64,000 nucleotides of DNA, taken from NCBI GenBank assembly GCA_001661515.1, contig LUVW01000005.1:569455-633454 (forward strand), written 5' to 3'. Under the pieces are notes generated by a model, which saw only the letters and a program-made list of their open reading frames with translations, ran no database searches and was not told the DNA's origin. Positions 1-10,733 of this stretch are shown here, in pieces; within the stretch, counting starts at the first letter, position 1; every line of letters starts with the position of its first letter. The position numbers and the translations under genes were made by a program. This stretch comes from Capniomyces stellatus. Taxonomy: Eukaryota; Kickxellomycota; Harpellomycetes; Harpellales; Legeriomycetaceae.

Positions 1-15
1 GGGGGGGGGGGGGGG
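1..15. repeat. Poly-G tract at the window edge
   Basis: The window opens with 15 consecutive G. Similar G runs flank the N gap near 51.7 kb and one lies at 35256-35267. This suggests poly-G/C tracts are where the assembly breaks in this genome, or that they are sequencing artefacts. It holds no gene. Confidence 0.8.
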
Positions 16-169
16 TAGGTATTTAAAGACAAACTCGTATTAGTGTATTAATGAACAAATTACTTTCTTATTGTTGTCTCTGCTATTCCTTGGTATGTGA
101 AAAAGAAAAAGGAAAAACAGAGAAAATAAAAGAAAAAAGGTATAGAGATGTAGAGAAATAAAAGTAAAA

Positions 170-1740
170 CTAATTCTTATTTTCAGGAACCTTCTGTTGG
201 TCCTTTTCAAAGTTGGGCGTAAAATTCATTCGCATTTCGTTCCTGAGAGCTCGAGACCGAGCCATGCGAAGACGTGAAGACTCTGACGAGTCGGCAAAAT
301 TGAGTGGTTTGATTGCGCTTGCTGTGGGTTGTCTTAAACTGGAGGGCGACGTGATGGAAGCCTTTGTTATGATTGAGTTTGTAGAGGCTCTTGTTGGATC
401 ATTGTTTCTCTTTGGCTCAATAGTTGATTTGTTGGTAAACATGCTTGAGCCGATGCTATCAGCAGCAATTTTTTGGCTCAGACTGTGGGGCTTTGACACC
501 ATTGTTGGCCTGGTACGGCTTATCGAATGAGCCCTCCGGTTGGCAGACAGTAGTGGAGAAACCATGCTTTTGGCGTTTTCTATCCGCGACTCCAAAGTCT
601 TCATTCTTGACATCACATCCAGGAATGCCATGTCTTTGGATGACGAGCCCTCAATTAGCGATAAATTCCCATTGAACCCACCCAAACTCGCGCGGCCTGG
701 TTGCTTGGCTTTGCGGCTTCTAACAACACTAAGCTCGTTGGTCAAGTCTATTTTTATTTAATTATTTTTATTATTTATTTGTAATTTTGTTTTTAGAAAC
801 AAGGAATTCCATTATTAAAGTGTATTTGAATTTGATATGGCTGCCAACTACACTATATAATCACTGCTTTTTGGATATGTGGCTCATGTAATTGCATGCG
901 CACTTACCTCTTAGGTCGTCTTTTAGCCTCTGAACTTCCTCAACCAGCAGATCCTTTGATTGGACCTCCGAAACCAACCCTTTGTTTGTGCTGGACAGCC
1001 GAATCACCTGCGCCTCTGCGTCATGCAGTGAAGATCGTATCGCTCTACACAAATACATTTGTTTATTGCAACACACTTTTTATAGCAACTCTCTGAAAAC
1101 TTGGCGAACTATAAAGTCGCATAGCCTGTCGACTTTCAGCCGCAAATATTTGTTTAACTCACCTTTCCGCCTTTTCTAAGTCGTCGTTATCTTGTTCAAG
1201 CTCTCTCGTTCTGCTTTTATAGTATTCTTGCTGTGATTTCACAAACTGTAGCTCTCTTTCCGCGGTAGCATAATGTTCTTCCGAGGCCATTCGCTCTTTT
1301 TTATATTTTTCCTATATTCCACAACACAAGTCCCATTACTCGGTTACGTATTTCCTCTTTCATTTGCTACAACACCATTTACCTCGAAATACCCTCAGGT
1401 GTGTGTTTTCTTGTTATTATCTATTTCTTTCTTGGATTCTGTTTAAACATTTACAACCAATTCAAATAAAAAATGGAGAAAAAACCACACACACACTTAC
1501 CCTCCAATCCTCAATCTCAGACTTTAAACGCTCAACCTGGTTTCTCAAATCGCTATTTGAACTCTCCAATGCATAGATATCCTGCTCGTACTCTGTACCA
1601 GTATCAACCATTTGCTTTTGGATCGATTCAATTTCGATCTGGGAATCAAAATAATGCCCCCTCGCGATATCCGTCGCCTTTTTCCAATACTCCAGTTCCT
1701 CTCCAGCACTCCCAAACACCCTATCATTGACGGTTCGCAT
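170..1740 (-). CDS. nudE: NudE/NDEL1-like nuclear distribution protein (dynein-LIS1 adaptor)
   Basis: I rebuilt this from four exons (1740-1501, 1293-1163, 1044-908, 747-170), giving 361 residues. All introns are GT-AG and all phases join. The start is the ATG at 1740; an in-frame TGA lies five codons upstream. The N-terminal part is a long coiled coil opening with EELEYWKKATDIARGH and ending exon 1 with VERLKSEIEDWR. That is the EEIEYWK...EVEEWK pattern of fungal NudE. The coiled coil continues through exons 2 and 3 (RELQFVKSQQEYYKSRTREL; LVEEVQRLKDDLRDL). The tail is Ser-rich and basic with a short conserved helix (SSKDMAFLDVMSRMKTLES). In other fungi NudE bridges LIS1 and cytoplasmic dynein for nuclear migration along microtubules. 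Family assignment is strong for the coiled coil; the tail is poorly conserved. Confidence 0.85.
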
Positions 1741-1863
1741 ACAGTATTGTTGTCAAGCTCTAAATACCATGGCTTTTTGTCCAATTAAGATGAATAAAAT
1801 ATAATAAACAAGTGGCACATCATGGCTTTCAGTTTCCGAAATTTTATAAATTTATTTGTTCAG

Positions 1864-2324
1864 ATTACTCTGGATCGTTGAAGTCTACTATTCCATCGGC
1901 GCTGTCCATTAGGTATGTCTAACTAATTGTCAAAATTAGAATCGGCAGCTCTTCTGATTCTTTATCCTATATTCCTACAAAGCCTGTTTTATATATACTG
2001 TCGTCTTTAAGCCTCACCAGTATTGTCGATATTACTTTTGCTTCAAATAATGTTGCTAATATCGTTTTTATCTGTTTACTGGATGTTCAAGTGAGTAAAT
2101 GTGTAAACTGTGTTGTTGATTTTTTATCCAGATATTGCCACCTAAGCTGTACTCGTAATAGTATACTGAAATATGTTTGTGCTTATTCTAGTACTCTTGC
2201 GCAATTTTTGTCTCTCCCAAGTAAATGTCTCCTTTATTTGTTACCTTCCCAGCTTGGTTTAAAATCGACTTTCTTTCCTAAAAATCCACCTTTTATTCCT
2301 TTTGTCATTATCAAGGCTATTTAG
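1864..2324 (+). CDS. Candidate hypothetical Ser-rich coding fragment
   Basis: A frame open from 1923 to the TAG at 2324 (about 130 codons) reads as a Ser- and Cys-containing, partly hydrophobic polypeptide (IGSSSDSLSYIPTKPVLYI near its start). A matching Ser-rich stretch (SGSLKSTIPSALSIR) precedes it at 1864-1912. The two are separated by 27 nt that look like a tiny intron (GTATGT, CTAAC, TTAG). No initiating ATG is evident and no family is recognised. The other introns in this window are 71 nt or longer, so the splice is doubtful. This may be a decayed gene or chance. Confidence 0.2.
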
Positions 2325-3115
2325 AATATAACATCAGCTTTTATAAATTCAATCAAGTTGGTTTGTTTGTTTTTTTTAATTTTTTTAATTTGAACTCGTT
2401 CATTTATTGGGTGTCTATGTTTTATTATTAATCTTCTAGTAATTAAATTGCTGAACAGTTTACCAATTTGTCAAGCATGGAAGCAACTTACTCAACCTTG
2501 CCTCCCAATCAGGAAAACTCTGTATATTAATATTGGTCTAATTCCTGCATTACCGCCAAATAGGCTGTTTATTTTTCTCTAATCATGTCGCAAAGTATTT
2601 GACACTTTGAATTCAAGCAATTACCGTAAACCAAACAAACAACTTGGACCCCAAAATTGACAAGCTCAACACAAGAACAGTTTCAACAAAAGAGCCGTTT
2701 TTTTTTACAAACCAATGCATCATTAGTATACACGCCCGAACCAAATATGACCGAGTTCTTTAGGTATATCCCACATAATGCCAAGTAAACCCCCCTCCCC
2801 TCCCCTCCTCCCATCAACATGCCAATGATATGTCACACCAAACCAACGCTGCACTACAAAACCTACCCATGCACTTTTTCTATACCCAAGACAACACTGA
2901 GAACTCGGCTATCTATACGTAGTCGACCATAATTTACTTGTTAACTAATAAATGTCGTTAATCGACTGATGTTCCAACGCTTTTGTTTATAATTGTAGGG
3001 TATGCATAATATTATTTAATTTATTCAAGTGAGAAATCTAAGAATATAAATGTTTATATATAAACTCTAGTACATAAAAAGGCATCTCGCTTCATTAATA
3101 ACTGAAGTTTTATAT
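2325..3115. other. Intergenic, no gene seen
   Basis: AT-rich sequence downstream of the convergent features. It contains a C/T-only tract at about 2789-2813 (runs of CCCC separated by T). I see no coding or RNA signal. Confidence 0.6.
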
Positions 3116-3604
3116 TTAAAAGAATCCTGCCAACCAAGCAACTGTAACAGATAGAGCAATGGTGCTGGATGCAGCGCCAAATGAGCTTGAGTAACGGCTT
3201 GAGCCAGCTGAAGCTTTTCTTCCGGCTTTTGCGGCGTTTCTCTTGGCAGCCTTATTTGGTTGTCTGAAGATAATGTCGATGCATGTATTGGTACATTTCT
3301 TTTTGTCTCCCGCAGAGATCTTTTGGTTGTCACAATGCTTGTAACACTTCTTGGCAAGTCTAGCCAGTCTTCTTGTTGGTTTTGGTGCGTTGTAGCATTT
3401 TGAAATGCATTTAAGATTTTTGCGATCCCCCTTGCATACCTTTTCAAAGCACTCCAAACGGACAGCGGCATTGTTAGCTGGTGCTGGTTTTGGTGCTGGT
3501 GCTGGTGCGGGTGCGGGCACTGGTGTTGGAGCTGGCTTTACGGACTGAGCAGACACAGCAAGCAATACTGAACCGATGGTTGTTGCGATTGATAATACCT
3601 TCAT
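3116..3604 (-). CDS. Small secreted Cys-rich protein with predicted GPI anchor
   Basis: A single exon of 162 residues. Residues 1-19 form a signal peptide ending at a typical cleavage site (VSAQS). A Pro-Ala-rich spacer follows (repeated PA/PAPA units, about residues 23-43). The core has eight cysteines, the last six as three CX3C pairs (CISKC, CYKHC, CTNTC) preceded by one CX4C pair (CFEKVC), with many lysines between them. That spacing suggests disulphide-linked helical hairpins. After a Ser/Gly-rich stretch the protein ends in a hydrophobic tail (IALSVTVAWLAGFF) typical of a GPI signal. It is likely exported to the plasma membrane or wall. I do not recognise the family, and a secreted effector-like role is only inference. 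Confidence 0.75.
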   Translation of the reverse strand: MKVLSIATTIGSVLLAVSAQSVKPAPTPVPAPAPAPAPKPAPANNAAVRLECFEKVCKGDRKNLKCISKCYNAPKPTRRLARLAKKCYKHCDNQKISAGDKKKCTNTCIDIIFRQPNKAAKRNAAKAGRKASAGSSRYSSSFGAASSTIALSVTVAWLAGFF

Positions 3605-5103
3605 GTCTATTATTATATATGTTTGTTTGTGAGTATATATGTATATATATGTTTGGTTTCTTTGGGAAAGGAATGAGGCTCGATTGCGGAATCACAAGTT
3701 GAGATTCTCAAATGCTTATATACTTTTGGAACCTTTGAAAATTGCTTTGAATTATCAAAAACATAATGCGCTATTACCCTTTAATATACTAGTAAATTCA
3801 GTATTAAAAGCAGCACACTTTGTAAGCCATATACTTTGTGTTTCTGATAATTATTGAGTTTATAAACCCATGGCTAGATTTATCCATATCTAGTAGTGCT
3901 ATAAACATAGATTATGCTGAACTTTGCTATAATACATCGTATATATATATATATATTGATATTATGTGTCGATATCCGACTGATATCCTGTTATGCTATC
4001 CAATCTAGGTCCACATCAATAGTATTGCAGTATGTTATAGGTTTAAGAATATGAGTCAAATGTTTATGTATAATAGCCCTTATAGCCTATAATATTTCGA
4101 GATGATCTAGTAACTCGAAATTTTAATGTTTGGCATTAAATTAAATTTCTACTATCCTCTTTTTAAAAGCAATTGATTAATTCTCGGCTGCTCTAAAACT
4201 TTGACAAAACTCTTTTATTTAACATCTAGTCAAGTTCTAGATCCCGTGCCAAATAAAACAAAGTAAACTTGATAGAGTATTAATCCAAATATACAAAATT
4301 ACATTAATTTGAGTCTGGCCAGTATTTTCTTTTTGAAAGTAACTTTACTGTTACTATAGACTTTTTGGAGGTAGCCTAGTAAATTGCTTTGAAATAAGTT
4401 GGATCGACAGCTCTATTTAATATTAAAATAGATCAACATCAATATGCTGAGCATCGACTACTAAAATCCTAATTTTCAACACTATATTCATGATACACCA
4501 CAGCTACTGCGTAAGAGAATTCAGGCAAACACAGAATGGTTTAGTTGAATCGATAATATATGCTACCTTTTCTAGAAAATGGGCTAAACAGATCGCTTAC
4601 ACGGGGAATACTCTTTATAAAAAAAATGCTTAAGAATGTCTGTAATACGGCTTACAACAATGGATTGCATCGCATTAGAAGGGAGCTGGAATAATGTCAA
4701 TATAAGCTCATACCATACTAAAGCCAATCGATCACCATAGCACATCCAGTTTGCATCCATGTTTATTCAATCTCACCTCAGTTGAAAGTCCAGTGCTATT
4801 TGGTATGTATTTTATGTTACAAGATACATTGTTGTGCCCTTTTAGAACCAAACTTATAACTCGTTTTGACCTAACACTTTGATTTATTAGCCTAGAATAA
4901 ACTATGCGCAGCTATTAATGTAGGGCATTTGCTGAAATCTGACGCACAAATCAAAAAAAAAAAAAAAAACGCACAAATGAACATCACAACACGCACAAAA
5001 TATACAACACACACATTTGTGTTTTGTACTTGCACTGTTATGCCAATGAGCAAACTTGCTATTATCCGATCACCAAATTACCCAGCTATCTAAATATTCT
5101 TAG
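3605..5103. other. Intergenic, simple sequence only
   Basis: AT-rich DNA with a TA dinucleotide run near 3940-3957 and an A17 tract near 4953-4970. The A tract is flanked by three copies of CGCACAAA within 75 nt. I found no tRNA or convincing coding exon. Confidence 0.6.
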
Positions 5104-5348
5104 GAAACCAATTTTATTTTACCAAGTCTGCGCTGCGTCACTTGTATTTAGATAATCTCGGCATATTTCCCAGAATTTCGCAGTTGCTGATTATTAGCCT
5201 TTATGATAAACTGCACTTTATAATTCCTGATTATGTGCTAAGTTTACTTGAAAGTTGGTGGGGTGGCAAAGTTTACTGCGTAGTGAAATGGTGGAATTCA
5301 GGTTTTACCTTTGACTATATCATCAAAACATGTACTAATCCCCTTTAA
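5104..5348 (+). CDS. Candidate unassigned terminal exon
   Basis: After a possible acceptor (TTCTTAG, 5103) a frame of 80 codons stays open to the TAA at 5348. It reads like protein (FTKSALRHLYLDNLGIFPRI, then LHFIIPDYVLSLLESWWGGK), is rich in Leu, Ile and Trp, and has mixed codon use. It lacks a start codon, and I could not find a matching upstream exon. It could be the last exon of an unrecognised gene, a decayed copy, or chance. Confidence 0.2.
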
Positions 5349-5808
5349 TTTGGATTTCCAACAAGGAATCTGCCACGTTCCTTTTTCTGTTCTTTTTGCT
5401 TTTTGATGTGGTATTGTCCCGCTTTGCACATTTATAACATGGATGACCAAAATTAGTTAAAATTTCAACGTTATTAATCACACTTTATGTAATAATAACA
5501 AGCCAAAAAGTAGTGATCACACATCAAACACGAAGAAAAATATTATAATCTCTAATTCTTTTTTTTTATTGAAATCTAATCACTAATTTTTTATTCACTT
5601 AATTGAAATCAAATTGTTTTTTTTTCTCAATTTTTTCTGTTCCAAAGAAGCGCAAGGAATAGGTTAAGAGTACTGGAATATCAGGGAAAACGCTCTTATA
5701 AAAACAAGGAAAAGTCTGCTATCAAAAAAAAAATCAAAAAAAAACAGGATAGCAGTAACATAAAAACATCATTCAATCCATCCCTTGTTGTTTTAATTGA
5801 GCTGCGGA

Positions 5809-8209
5809 ATGAGCTTTTACAACCTTTTTACAAAAAGAAGTGTTTTAGGGATACCAAATTTAACAACGAAATTCAAAATGTACTCGACAAGGAATTATGA
5901 GGTAATTGGTTTTATTTATTTCAATTACAAAAGAAAAAAAGAACCCTTCAAAATCCAACAACTCTGGGTGGTTATTATTTTTTATTTCCTGTTATGGTGC
6001 AGAAAGAAGAAAATAGAAAAAAGTGACTTTACTGCACAATACTAACTTTTGAAAATTTTAACTTTGCAAAACAATAAAAGGAGTCGGTAAGGCTTCTAAA
6101 CAGTTTGCAGACGAATGTCGAGAATTTAAATGCACTTAGGAGTTTTAAGGGGAAAGCTGATTTGGTCAGTATTCCAAACATGGTAAAGCTTTTCGATAGA
6201 ATAGGATACAAGGTTGGTAATTTACGTTTAGTTGTAACATTTATATTTTGCTCTGTTTTTGATGCTCTCTGCCCTGCTTGTTTTTTGTTTTCTGCTCTGT
6301 TTATACTTTATTGCATTTTTAAAATGCTTTCAGAAAAATATCCCACAAAGGAATTTTTGGTATTGAAAGTATACAGCTTGGGTGATATCTAACTACTACT
6401 ACAATGTAAAAAAACCAAAAACTTATAGCCCTCTGACTTTGATAAGTTAAACATTATACATATCACTGGAACAAAAGGCAAAGGGTCGACTTGTGCATTT
6501 GTAGACAGTATACTAAGGACATTTGGGGGCAGTGATTACACTGTTCTTGCTGGATCTGGGGAATCAAAAGAACCAGGTACATCTGGGGGGTTGATAAAGA
6601 CAGGACTGTTCACGTCGCCGCATTTAATCGAAGTTAGAGAGCGGATTAGGATAAACGGTGATCCAATATCAAAGGAGCTATTTGCAGAATACTTTTTCCA
6701 GGTGTGGAATGCTTTGAAGAGCAGTATTCCAGAGAGTTCGGGCTCAGAGTCAGAGTCAGAATCTATAAGTCTCAAAAAAGAGATGCCATCATATTTTAGA
6801 TTTTTGACCTTGATGGCATTCCATGTGTTTGTCAAAGAAAAGGTGGATGCTGCTATAGTCGAGGTTGGTATTGGTGGACAATACGATTCCACAAATATAG
6901 TTGAGAAGCCTGTAGTGTGTGGAATATCATCAATTGGGCTTGATCACCAGGACATTCTTGGAGACACCATTACCAAAATAGCCTGGAACAAAAGCGGGAT
7001 TATGAAAAAAGGAGTTCCCACCTACACTGTTGCAAGTCAAGATCAAGAGGCATTGGTGGAATTGGGAAAGAGGTCAAAAGGGCGTGGTAGCGAGCTAAAA
7101 ATATTAAAAGAAATCAACGAGGCTCAGCTTTTGGACAATGGCAGTTTACAGTGTTCAAAGAGGAAATTGGGCGTGGAAGGTAAACACCAACTTGTCAATG
7201 CTTCATTGGCAGTTGGCCTAGCCTTTGAATGGCTTAGTAAACTAGGTAGAATCAAACCGCAGCTCTATACCGAAAAAGAGTCAGGAAGCGACCAGATAAG
7301 CAGCGCTTTACCAAGCTGGGTGCTGGAAGCACTTGCAAACACTAGATGGTCAGGGAGATCACACAAGTTTGTTATGGATGGCCATGAAAACATCAGTTGG
7401 TACGCTGATGGAGCCCATACCACAGACAGTATTCAAGTAAGTTCAGCCGACGGTTAAAGCCCACACATACTAGCTGGTCCTTTATTGGCATAATATAAGC
7501 TGCAGCCGGTTACTTTTTATTGTTTTTTTTATGTTTTTTTTTTTTTACAAAAGTTAATATTTTGACGCTTGTGTACAATAGGCGTGCATTGAATGGTACC
7601 ACCAATCGACTCAGAACCAAGATAGTAGGCCATGTGTTTTACTATTCAGTCCTGCTAACGGAAGAAACAGCGAATTGTTGTTAGAAACAATACTAAGCCA
7701 CTTAAAAGACGTCGAGTTGACAGATGTTGTGTTTACTCGAAGAATCACTGGTCGTACAGGTAACTTTTTTTATTCACCACACATTAGAACCTGAGTGTAC
7801 ACGCGCAGTAGAAAGGGAAAGGCTTGTGAGTACAAAACTGAGATAAAACGGTCCTCAGCTTTTTTACTTTAGCCATTCCTATGCAAATACCGTTGAAAAT
7901 TACGAACTGTGAGTTTAAAAAACAAATTGATTTAATATAGACTCGGTAAACAAGAACATGCATATTCCTGAAACTTACTCGGACCTTGAACTTTTGAAGT
8001 CTCAGTGGACTAAGCATTGTCCTGGCTTTAACTCGAAAAACATCCACATGTTTCCTACAATCAACGACTCTATAGATTTTATTTTAAACAAGTATAACAC
8101 TCTTGAAAACAAAGCCAGCTCTAGCCAAAGGAGCCCAGTTGACGTGATTGTGACAGGGAGTCTGCATCTGGTTGGTGGTGTTTTGGATGTTACAAAGACA
8201 CCAATTTAG
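5809..8209 (+). CDS. MET7: Folylpolyglutamate synthase (FPGS, Met7/FolC family)
   Basis: Five exons (5809-5901, 6081-6212, 6429-7436, 7582-7759, 7941-8209) give 559 residues. It adds glutamates to tetrahydrofolates in an ATP-dependent Mur-ligase-type reaction, trapping folate in cytosol and mitochondria. Visible landmarks are the family start YSTRNYEESVRLLNSLQTN, the P-loop GTKGKGST (residues about 89-96), the folate loop TSPHLIEVRERIRING, and AHTTDS in the C-terminal domain. The second intron uses an unusual GTTGGT donor, but the phase and the family sequence (RIGYK-PSDFDKLNIIH) require it. The first 23 residues are basic and lack acids (MSFYNLFTKRSVLG...), like a mitochondrial presequence. 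A second ATG at 5878 would start exactly at the cytosolic core. Confidence 0.93.
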
Positions 8210-8421
8210 CTTGCTGGCAAGTTTATTTATTCTAGACTTTTTGCTTTATTTTGATTAAATAGAACGATTTATACCAATATCATCTGCTTTAAGGGTTTTA
8301 TGGCATACTCGCAAACCCTGGTAGCAAGACCATCGGTTAGCGGTAGTTTTGGCCAGTGTGATAAACACAGTGCTGGGATGTCTCTTTATATTCGTTAAAA
8401 AGTGAGCAATACAGTGAAATG

Positions 8422-8524
8422 GGTTGGTGTTATAATTGGAATTGGGATTGAGATTGAACTTTATGTATAAGATCGAACCTTATAATTAATGGTGCTTCCA
8501 ATTATAACTAGGGAAACACCAACC
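8422..8524. repeat. Imperfect inverted repeat between convergent genes
   Basis: The left arm 8422-8441 (GGTTGGTGTTATAATTGGAA) pairs with 8496-8507 and 8516-8524 on the right. That gives about 20 paired bases interrupted by one 8-nt bulge, with a loop of roughly 54 nt. It lies between the 3' ends of FPGS and the Mic26/27 gene and could fold in RNA from either strand. No ORF is inside. It may be a 3'-end hairpin, a small structured RNA or a short foldback element. Confidence 0.6.
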
Positions 8525-8598
8525 AAAATAGTATACTGAAATTGGTAAAAAAAAAATCATATTAATAAAAGGCAAGAAACAAACGTTTTGTAAAAAAA

Positions 8599-9874
8599 TC
8601 ATTCATTCTTTTTTTCATTTTCAGTGTCTTTTGGTGCACGTAAAAGTATAACATTGCTGGACTTTTCATCTTTGCCAGTCAAAAACACTCTCATCTTGTT
8701 GATTTGACTTTCGAATGATGACTTCAGCTCTTGCTGCTTTGTTGAAATCTTTTGAAACTCGCCTTGAACCTTGTCATAGCTATCCTGGCTTCCGTATTTA
8801 TCCCAAAGCTGTTTCATCAAGTTTCCGGTAGTCAGTGGAAGATAATAATACGACGATCCAAGGAACAGTGAAGTGGTTGCTAAATATCTGACCACAAAGT
8901 TCGCTAATTCGATAAAACAGGCACAATCAGCTTGATTAGTAAGCATCAGCATTTAAAAAGCCACAGTATACAAGCATATATATAATTAATGCGCCCTTAC
9001 ATCTTCTAAAGAAAATTGGTCCACTCAGAGCTGCGATGGAAATGTATACTGCCCCTGGCAAAAACCTCTCGCCTTGGGCTATTTTGCCTTTAACTTTATC
9101 TACAGTTTTTTTTTGTTAAGAATTTAGCCAAGTTATCAAAGCAAGTCGGGTATACACTGTCGATTTATTGAATGGACGCCGTACCTATTGTTTCGTTCTC
9201 GATTTTGATCCACTTGTTCACAAGTTGGTTGCTTTGGGACTATTTCAGATAATTATTTGTCCTGTTTTACTGCAATTCATATAATGAGCAAGCGTTTGCT
9301 CTGTTTATAGCAAAATCCTAATCGAAATCCACCACCTCATTGTTTTCATGGCTGCATTTTCTAACACACATACCTTGGCTTCGTTATAAAAGCAGCTCAG
9401 ATTTTTTCTGAGAGTGCTGGCGTAAAAATCTATTCTTTTCTGCTCCTCTTTTTGCACTGGCTTCCTGTCATCTTTGCTGTAAATACTCTATAAAATAAAT
9501 TAAAATCCGAATCCATTAGCTACTTTAAATCTATAAGAAGCAAGCTTTTGATTTAATACAGTTCTGAATATATAAATCCAGGTATATGAAGTGCCTTTTT
9601 TTCGTCGTCGTATGCATATAGGTTGCTTCCACTTAGAATGAACCCGGATCCAACCGAAACGAGCCCAATTGACTTGATCGACTATTTTTTAAACAACCAT
9701 AATTTTGAATTTATATACTTTCTTTCTCTCAATCCTAAATCTTATTATCCGATTCAAAGCGTTCTATTGCTTTCGACGCATCTTCTAAAGCGTTTGTTTT
9801 ATTCCATATGGCATTGTTTCATGTTTTTCCCTTTGCCAGTATCAGCTTACCTTTATTAATGTTAAAGTGTTCAT
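8599..9874 (-). CDS. MIC27: MICOS complex subunit Mic26/Mic27 (APOO/APOOL family)
   Basis: Six short exons (9874-9851, 9681-9560, 9476-9374, 9239-9185, 9099-9001, 8903-8599) give 235 residues with all phases consistent. The diagnostic part runs across exons 4-6: a W-I-x-x-E helix (NQLVNKWIKIENETIDKVKG), then GERFLPGAVYISIAALSGPI, then FVVRYLATTSLFLGSSYYYL ending in LPLTTGNL. This matches the two-membrane-helix core of fungal Mic26/27. Exon 1 codes only MNTLTLIK, and exon 2 adds a hydrophobic, mitochondrial-type N-terminus. The protein would sit in the inner mitochondrial membrane at crista junctions. The exon 2/3 junction is the least certain; an alternative acceptor lies 15 nt upstream. Mic26 and Mic27 cannot be told apart here. 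Confidence 0.82.
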
Positions 9875-10310
9875 GGCTATATAATCAAATAAACAAAGAA
9901 AACCTTCTTATTTTGTATATTTGTGTCTGTTGTTGGGTTTGACGCTGTTGTTTGAGGTTTTAGTTGACCTTCTAGCTGAGTAAACAAGGATGAGTTTTAA
10001 CTGAAATTAGATTACTAATATTTAATTCCCTATTATATCGCAATATCGCAATATCACAAACATATAGCAACACCACGGCTTTGAGTTTGCATTGGTAAAT
10101 TTTTTTTCCTTCAATTTAGTAATTTGGTTTGGTTGAAACCTATAAACATTTGGCCTCTTTATTACCAATTATCTGTCATTTGTAGCTTTTCCTTCTTTTC
10201 ACTGAATTGATTGTGATTATCTTTATCCGGTCTGTTTTTTTTTCCAACTATTATCAGATCCAATTGCCTAAAATATACAGTTAAAAACACGATTCAATAG
10301 CACAATACAA

Positions 10311-10376
10311 TACACTACACTACACTACACTACACTACACTACACTACACTACACTACACTACACTACACTACACT
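10311..10376. repeat. Pentanucleotide microsatellite (TACAC)n
   Basis: About 13 perfect tandem copies of TACAC/ACTAC, preceded by degenerate CAATA copies from about 10300. Simple sequence with no coding role. Confidence 0.95.
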
Positions 10377-10517
10377 AACTGCGCGAAATAAATATTTAAT
10401 AATTAATAACAATTAAAGTCAAATAGCTAAATCAAATCAGACAACTTTTCACTTTTATTTACTTCTACCGCATCTATCACTCATTCCTTAACTCTCCTCG
10501 TCTACTCTATCCATTTA

Positions 10518-10733
10518 TTAGCTAGACTTAAAAAGCGCAAATTGTAGAAAGGTGTTGACGATATTATACCTGACCAATTCCATGTACAAGTATCCAGACC
10601 TATAGGTCCAACACCCGTTGTTGGTATCAAATGATTGAAAATTAGCACCACGGGCTCTAGCAGTACTCTGACACCAATTTGACACAAAATCACAGTCCAT
10701 TTCTATAGCTGTTAACCACGATGGACCCCGGTA
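10518..10733 (-). pseudogene. Candidate coding relic or orphan exon
   Basis: The minus-strand frame from 10733 to the TAA at 10518 (71 codons, first ATG at 10700) has protein-like composition. It has three cysteines and four tryptophans (PSWLTAIEMDCDFVSNWCQS, then NNGCWTYRSGYLYMELVRY). A TGA immediately precedes it. I found no splice partner and recognise no family. The Cys/Trp pattern resembles extracellular proteins, so a decayed secreted-protein gene is one possibility, and chance is another. Confidence 0.25.
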
